Shown piece by piece: positions 9,734-11,377 of a stretch of 11,377 nucleotides of DNA. The stretch is taken from positions 1 through 11,377 of the forward strand of contig JAUSKS010000164.1 of assembly GCA_030646595.1 (NCBI GenBank), written 5' to 3'. Under the pieces are notes generated by a model. The model worked only from the letters and a program-made list of their open reading frames with translations. It was not told the DNA's origin and searched no databases. The translations under genes were made by a program, and so were the position numbers. The DNA comes from Gallionellaceae bacterium (GTDB taxonomy: Bacteria; Pseudomonadota; Gammaproteobacteria; Burkholderiales; Gallionellaceae). How positions within the stretch are numbered: the stretch's first letter is position 1; each line of letters opens with the position of its first letter.

Positions 9734-10933
9734 TCAGTTAAGTTCATTATTAAGCGGATGCCATTCCTGCCTGGAAACAGCATGCGGACGCGCATCCCGC
9801 ATCTCGGCCAAGGCCATTCGCAATTCATCCATACCTGCGCCGGTTTTGGCGCTTAAATGAATGCGTGCGATTCTACCATATTCATCGCGCTGTACGCCTG
9901 CTGGCAAGCCCTGCAAATCTATCTTGTTGAACACCAGAATCTGCGGGATGTGCTGCGCCTCGATCTCCTGCAATACCTTGTTTACTTCTGTGATCTGGTC
10001 AAATCTTTCCGGGCTGTTGGCATCCACTACGTGCAGCAGCAAATCGGCTTGCGCTGTCTCTTCCAGAGTACTGCGAAACGCCGCCACCAGGCCATGCGGC
10101 AAATGGCGAATAAACCCGACCGTATCCGACAATACTACCTGCACCCGCAAGGAGTACGCCGACGGGGACCCGATGCCTGCGGCATCACCTTCTTGCTGCC
10201 CTGCACCTTCGATAAACATCTTGCGCGAAGTCGTATCCAGCGTGGCGAACAGTTGATCCGCCACATACACATGGGATTGGGTCAGCCTGTTGAACAAGGT
10301 GGATTTCCCGGCATTGGTATAGCCAACGATGGATACCGAGAACACATCGGAACGATTACGCGCCCGGCGCATTACTTCACGCTGCCGCGCCAGTTTTTCC
10401 AGACGGTCTTGCAACATCTGCACGCGCTTGTCCAGCTTGCGCCGATCCAGTTCCAATTGGGTTTCACCTGGGCCACGCGCGCCCACTGCATATTTTTGCT
10501 GCCCCATGTCAGTATTCATGCCGACCAGACGCGTAGAAAGGTATTTAAGCTGGGCCAACTCAACCTGCACCTTGCCTTCGTGGCTTTGCGCGCGTAAGGC
10601 AAAAATATCCAGGATCAACATGGTGCGGTCTATAACACGAGTTTTGATTTTGGCAGTGAGATTGCGCATCTGCGCCGGAGACAAGTCGTGGTTAAAAACG
10701 ACTAGTGGTACCTGGTGTTGCTCAACCAGCGCGGCAATTTCATCCACTTTACCGCTACCTGCAAATAAGGAGGCATCGGGGCGTTGACGGCGTCCTTCTA
10801 CCAGAGCGAGCGTCTGTATGCCGGCACTTTCTGCCAGCAAATGCAACTCTTCCAAGCTTTCTACATAATCTGGTGCACCAAAGTCCAGACTGACCAGTAT
10901 CGCCGTGTTGGCTGCCGTGGTGCGCTCATGCAT
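9734..10933 (-). CDS. hflX: GTPase HflX (ribosome-splitting heat-shock factor)
   Basis: HflX is a TRAFAC GTPase that binds the 50S subunit and splits stalled ribosomes during stress. The 399 residues show the N-terminal HflX domain (about 12-110, LFAGSGKVDEI at 56-66) and the conserved GARGPGETQLELDRR (151-165). A coiled-coil linker (165-195) leads to the G domain: G1 GYTNAGKST (204-212), G2 around ATLDTT, G3 DTVGF (270-274), G4 NKID (336-339) and G5 SAKTG (361-365). All nucleotide-binding motifs are intact. Compared with E. coli HflX there are about 19 extra residues between switch I and G3 (about 243-262, rich in Gly, Ala and Ser). The C-terminal part is short. The start ATG at 10933 lies 7 nt after the hfq stop without a clear Shine-Dalgarno, so it may depend on hfq translation. 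Confidence 0.97.
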   Translation of the reverse strand: MHERTTAANTAILVSLDFGAPDYVESLEELHLLAESAGIQTLALVEGRRQRPDASLFAGSGKVDEIAALVEQHQVPLVVFNHDLSPAQMRNLTAKIKTRVIDRTMLILDIFALRAQSHEGKVQVELAQLKYLSTRLVGMNTDMGQQKYAVGARGPGETQLELDRRKLDKRVQMLQDRLEKLARQREVMRRARNRSDVFSVSIVGYTNAGKSTLFNRLTQSHVYVADQLFATLDTTSRKMFIEGAGQQEGDAAGIGSPSAYSLRVQVVLSDTVGFIRHLPHGLVAAFRSTLEETAQADLLLHVVDANSPERFDQITEVNKVLQEIEAQHIPQILVFNKIDLQGLPAGVQRDEYGRIARIHLSAKTGAGMDELRMALAEMRDARPHAVSRQEWHPLNNELN

Positions 10934-10940
10934 CAGAACA

Positions 10941-11171
10941 CTACTCGGTTTCTAGCGGAATAGTAATGGCGCGTGCCGGTACAATGGTGGAAATGGCATG
11001 CTTGTATACCATCTGCGTAATAGTGTTCTTCAGCAATACTACATACTGATCAAATGATTCAACTTGACCCTGGAGCTTAATGCCATTCACCAAATAAATG
11101 GCGACCTGCACATGTTCCTTGCGCAATGCATTCAGGAACGGGTATTGTAACTGTTGCCCTTTTATACTCAT
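10941..11171 (-). CDS. hfq: RNA chaperone Hfq
   Basis: Hfq forms a hexameric Sm-like ring that pairs small RNAs with mRNAs. The 76 residues contain the full Sm fold: the N-terminal helix ([10 protein letters not shown], 11-20), Sm1 ([19 protein letters not shown]) and Sm2 with [14 protein letters not shown], including the proximal-site Lys-His of YKHAIS. The rim has RKEH, as in other betaproteobacteria. The residue equivalent to E. coli Asp9 is Tyr10 (codon TAC at 11144-11142), an unusual change at the poly(U)-binding face. The disordered C-terminal tail is nearly absent and ends with acidic LETE. The ATG at 11171 has only a weak GAG. It is the first gene of the run. Its upstream flank is a 70-bp intergenic stretch and then probable insertion-sequence DNA. 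Confidence 0.97.
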   Translation of the reverse strand: MSIKGQQLQYPFLNALRKEHVQVAIYLVNGIKLQGQVESFDQYVVLLKNTITQMVYKHAISTIVPARAITIPLETE

Positions 11172-11241
11172 AATTTACTCTATTGGTTATGGCCGGATAG
11201 CTACTGTACTGGATTTTTGCGCTATCTGGAAGGGCGAGCCT
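11172..11241 (-). promoter_or_regulatory. hfq upstream region, probable leader/promoter with an inverted repeat
   Basis: These 70 bases lie between hfq and the probable mobile-element end and must carry any private hfq promoter. I see no convincing -35/-10 pair; TACAGT is the best -10-like hexamer, and no good -35 is appropriately spaced. An inverted repeat GATAGC (11196-11201) / GCTATC (11221-11226), extendable by two GC pairs across one mismatch, has a 19-nt loop and no following T-run, so it is not an obvious terminator. No der C-terminus can be read in any frame here. Confidence 0.3.
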
Positions 11242-11321
11242 TGTCCAATGACAAATGAGCCTGAACGAAGGAGCGTGTTTCCACCGTGAGATGAGCCTGG
11301 AAGGTCGGAAGTTGGGATCAT

Positions 11322-11326
11322 GGAGG
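11322..11326 (+). promoter_or_regulatory. Strong ribosome binding site deciding the start of the edge ORF
   Basis: GGAGG at 11322-11326 is only 1 nt from the in-frame ATG at 11328 but 7 nt from the in-frame GTG at 11334. The normal spacing favours the GTG as the true start. Confidence 0.6.
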
Positions 11327-11333
11327 CATGATC

Positions 11334-11377
11334 GTGACTTTACATACCCAAGGAATCCAAACATTAGCACAGGTGCA
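11334..11377 (+). CDS. Start of an integrase/transposase-like protein, truncated by the window edge
   Basis: Only about 14 codons are visible: a GTG start followed by TLHTQGIQTLAQV, open to the window edge. From memory, this N-terminus resembles the opening of a family of DDE integrase-catalytic-domain transposases that begin roughly MTLHTERIQTLEQVR; no search was possible. GGAGG 7 nt upstream gives a strong initiation site, and the coding direction points away from hfq. No catalytic residue is within view, so the call rests on the short N-terminal similarity and on the repeats before it. It could instead be an unrelated gene, but a real coding start is likely because of the ribosome binding site. 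Confidence 0.5.
   Translation, partial: MTLHTQGIQTLAQV

Larger units (their letters stand above)
11242..11377 (+). mobile_element. Probable end of an insertion sequence/integrase-type transposon (continues beyond the window)
   Basis: The segment starts TGTCCAATGACAAATGAGCC and contains the 9-mer ATGAGCCTG twice (11255-11263 and 11291-11299, 36 bases apart) with partly similar flanks. It precedes an integrase-like ORF start at 11334. A TG-starting tip followed by repeated subterminal motifs and then a transposase gene is the layout of several DDE-integrase elements. The tip position is inferred; the opposite end and any target duplication are outside the window. Confidence 0.38.

Noticed and set aside
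9857..10597. 246-residue plus-strand ORF
   Set aside because: It is antisense to hflX; the long open frame reflects codon bias of the real gene.
11077..11370. 97-residue minus-strand ORF upstream of and overlapping hfq
   Set aside because: It overlaps hfq in another frame, does not resemble a Der C-terminus, and crosses the probable mobile-element junction.

Overview
The window looks like a chromosomal segment of a betaproteobacterium, most likely Nitrosomonadales or Gallionellaceae-like. This is inferred from the gene order hfq-hflX-hflK-hflC-DUF2065-hisZ-purA, from the presence of hisZ (the regulatory half of the split ATP phosphoribosyltransferase), and from a short Hfq with the RKEH rim typical of betaproteobacteria. 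No species can be assigned by eye. Nearly every base is coding. There is no gene-free stretch above 300 bases; the longest is about 160 bases upstream of hfq. No real gene shows a frameshift.

Left part (1-1750, + strand): the 3' portion of a PAS-GGDEF-EAL cyclic-di-GMP protein. Its reading frame is still open at the window edge, and the first visible residues resemble the linker after a response-regulator receiver domain. It converges on rlmB with only 15 bp between the stop codons.

Middle (1766-5006): rnr (RNase R) and rlmB (23S rRNA G2251 2'-O-methyltransferase) form a two-gene minus-strand unit with an 8-bp overlap. It resembles the E. coli purA-nsrR-rnr-rlmB neighbourhood without nsrR. 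A plus-strand tRNA-Leu(CAG) gene is divergent from rnr. It has a near-consensus promoter whose -35 box touches the rnr start codon, and an imperfect hairpin separates it from the end of purA.

Right part (5005-11171, minus strand, transcribed right to left): a tightly packed run of hfq, hflX, hflK, hflC, a DUF2065 membrane peptide gene, hisZ and purA. Start/stop overlaps or short gaps of up to 16 bp suggest one transcript. It joins an RNA chaperone, a ribosome-rescue GTPase, the HflKC membrane complex that modulates FtsH, and two enzymes or regulators of purine and histidine synthesis.

Right edge (about 11242-11377): the expected upstream neighbour of hfq (der in many betaproteobacteria) is not seen. 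Instead there is a plus-strand start of an integrase/transposase-like ORF with a strong ribosome binding site. Before it lie a short palindrome and a repeated 9-mer, consistent with the end of an insertion sequence about 70 bp upstream of hfq. This is the only visible accessory DNA.

I found no convincing undescribed multi-gene system. The most unusual points are an Asp-to-Tyr change at a strongly conserved Hfq proximal-face residue, a roughly 19-residue insertion in the HflX GTPase domain, and the probable mobile-element junction at the hfq promoter.
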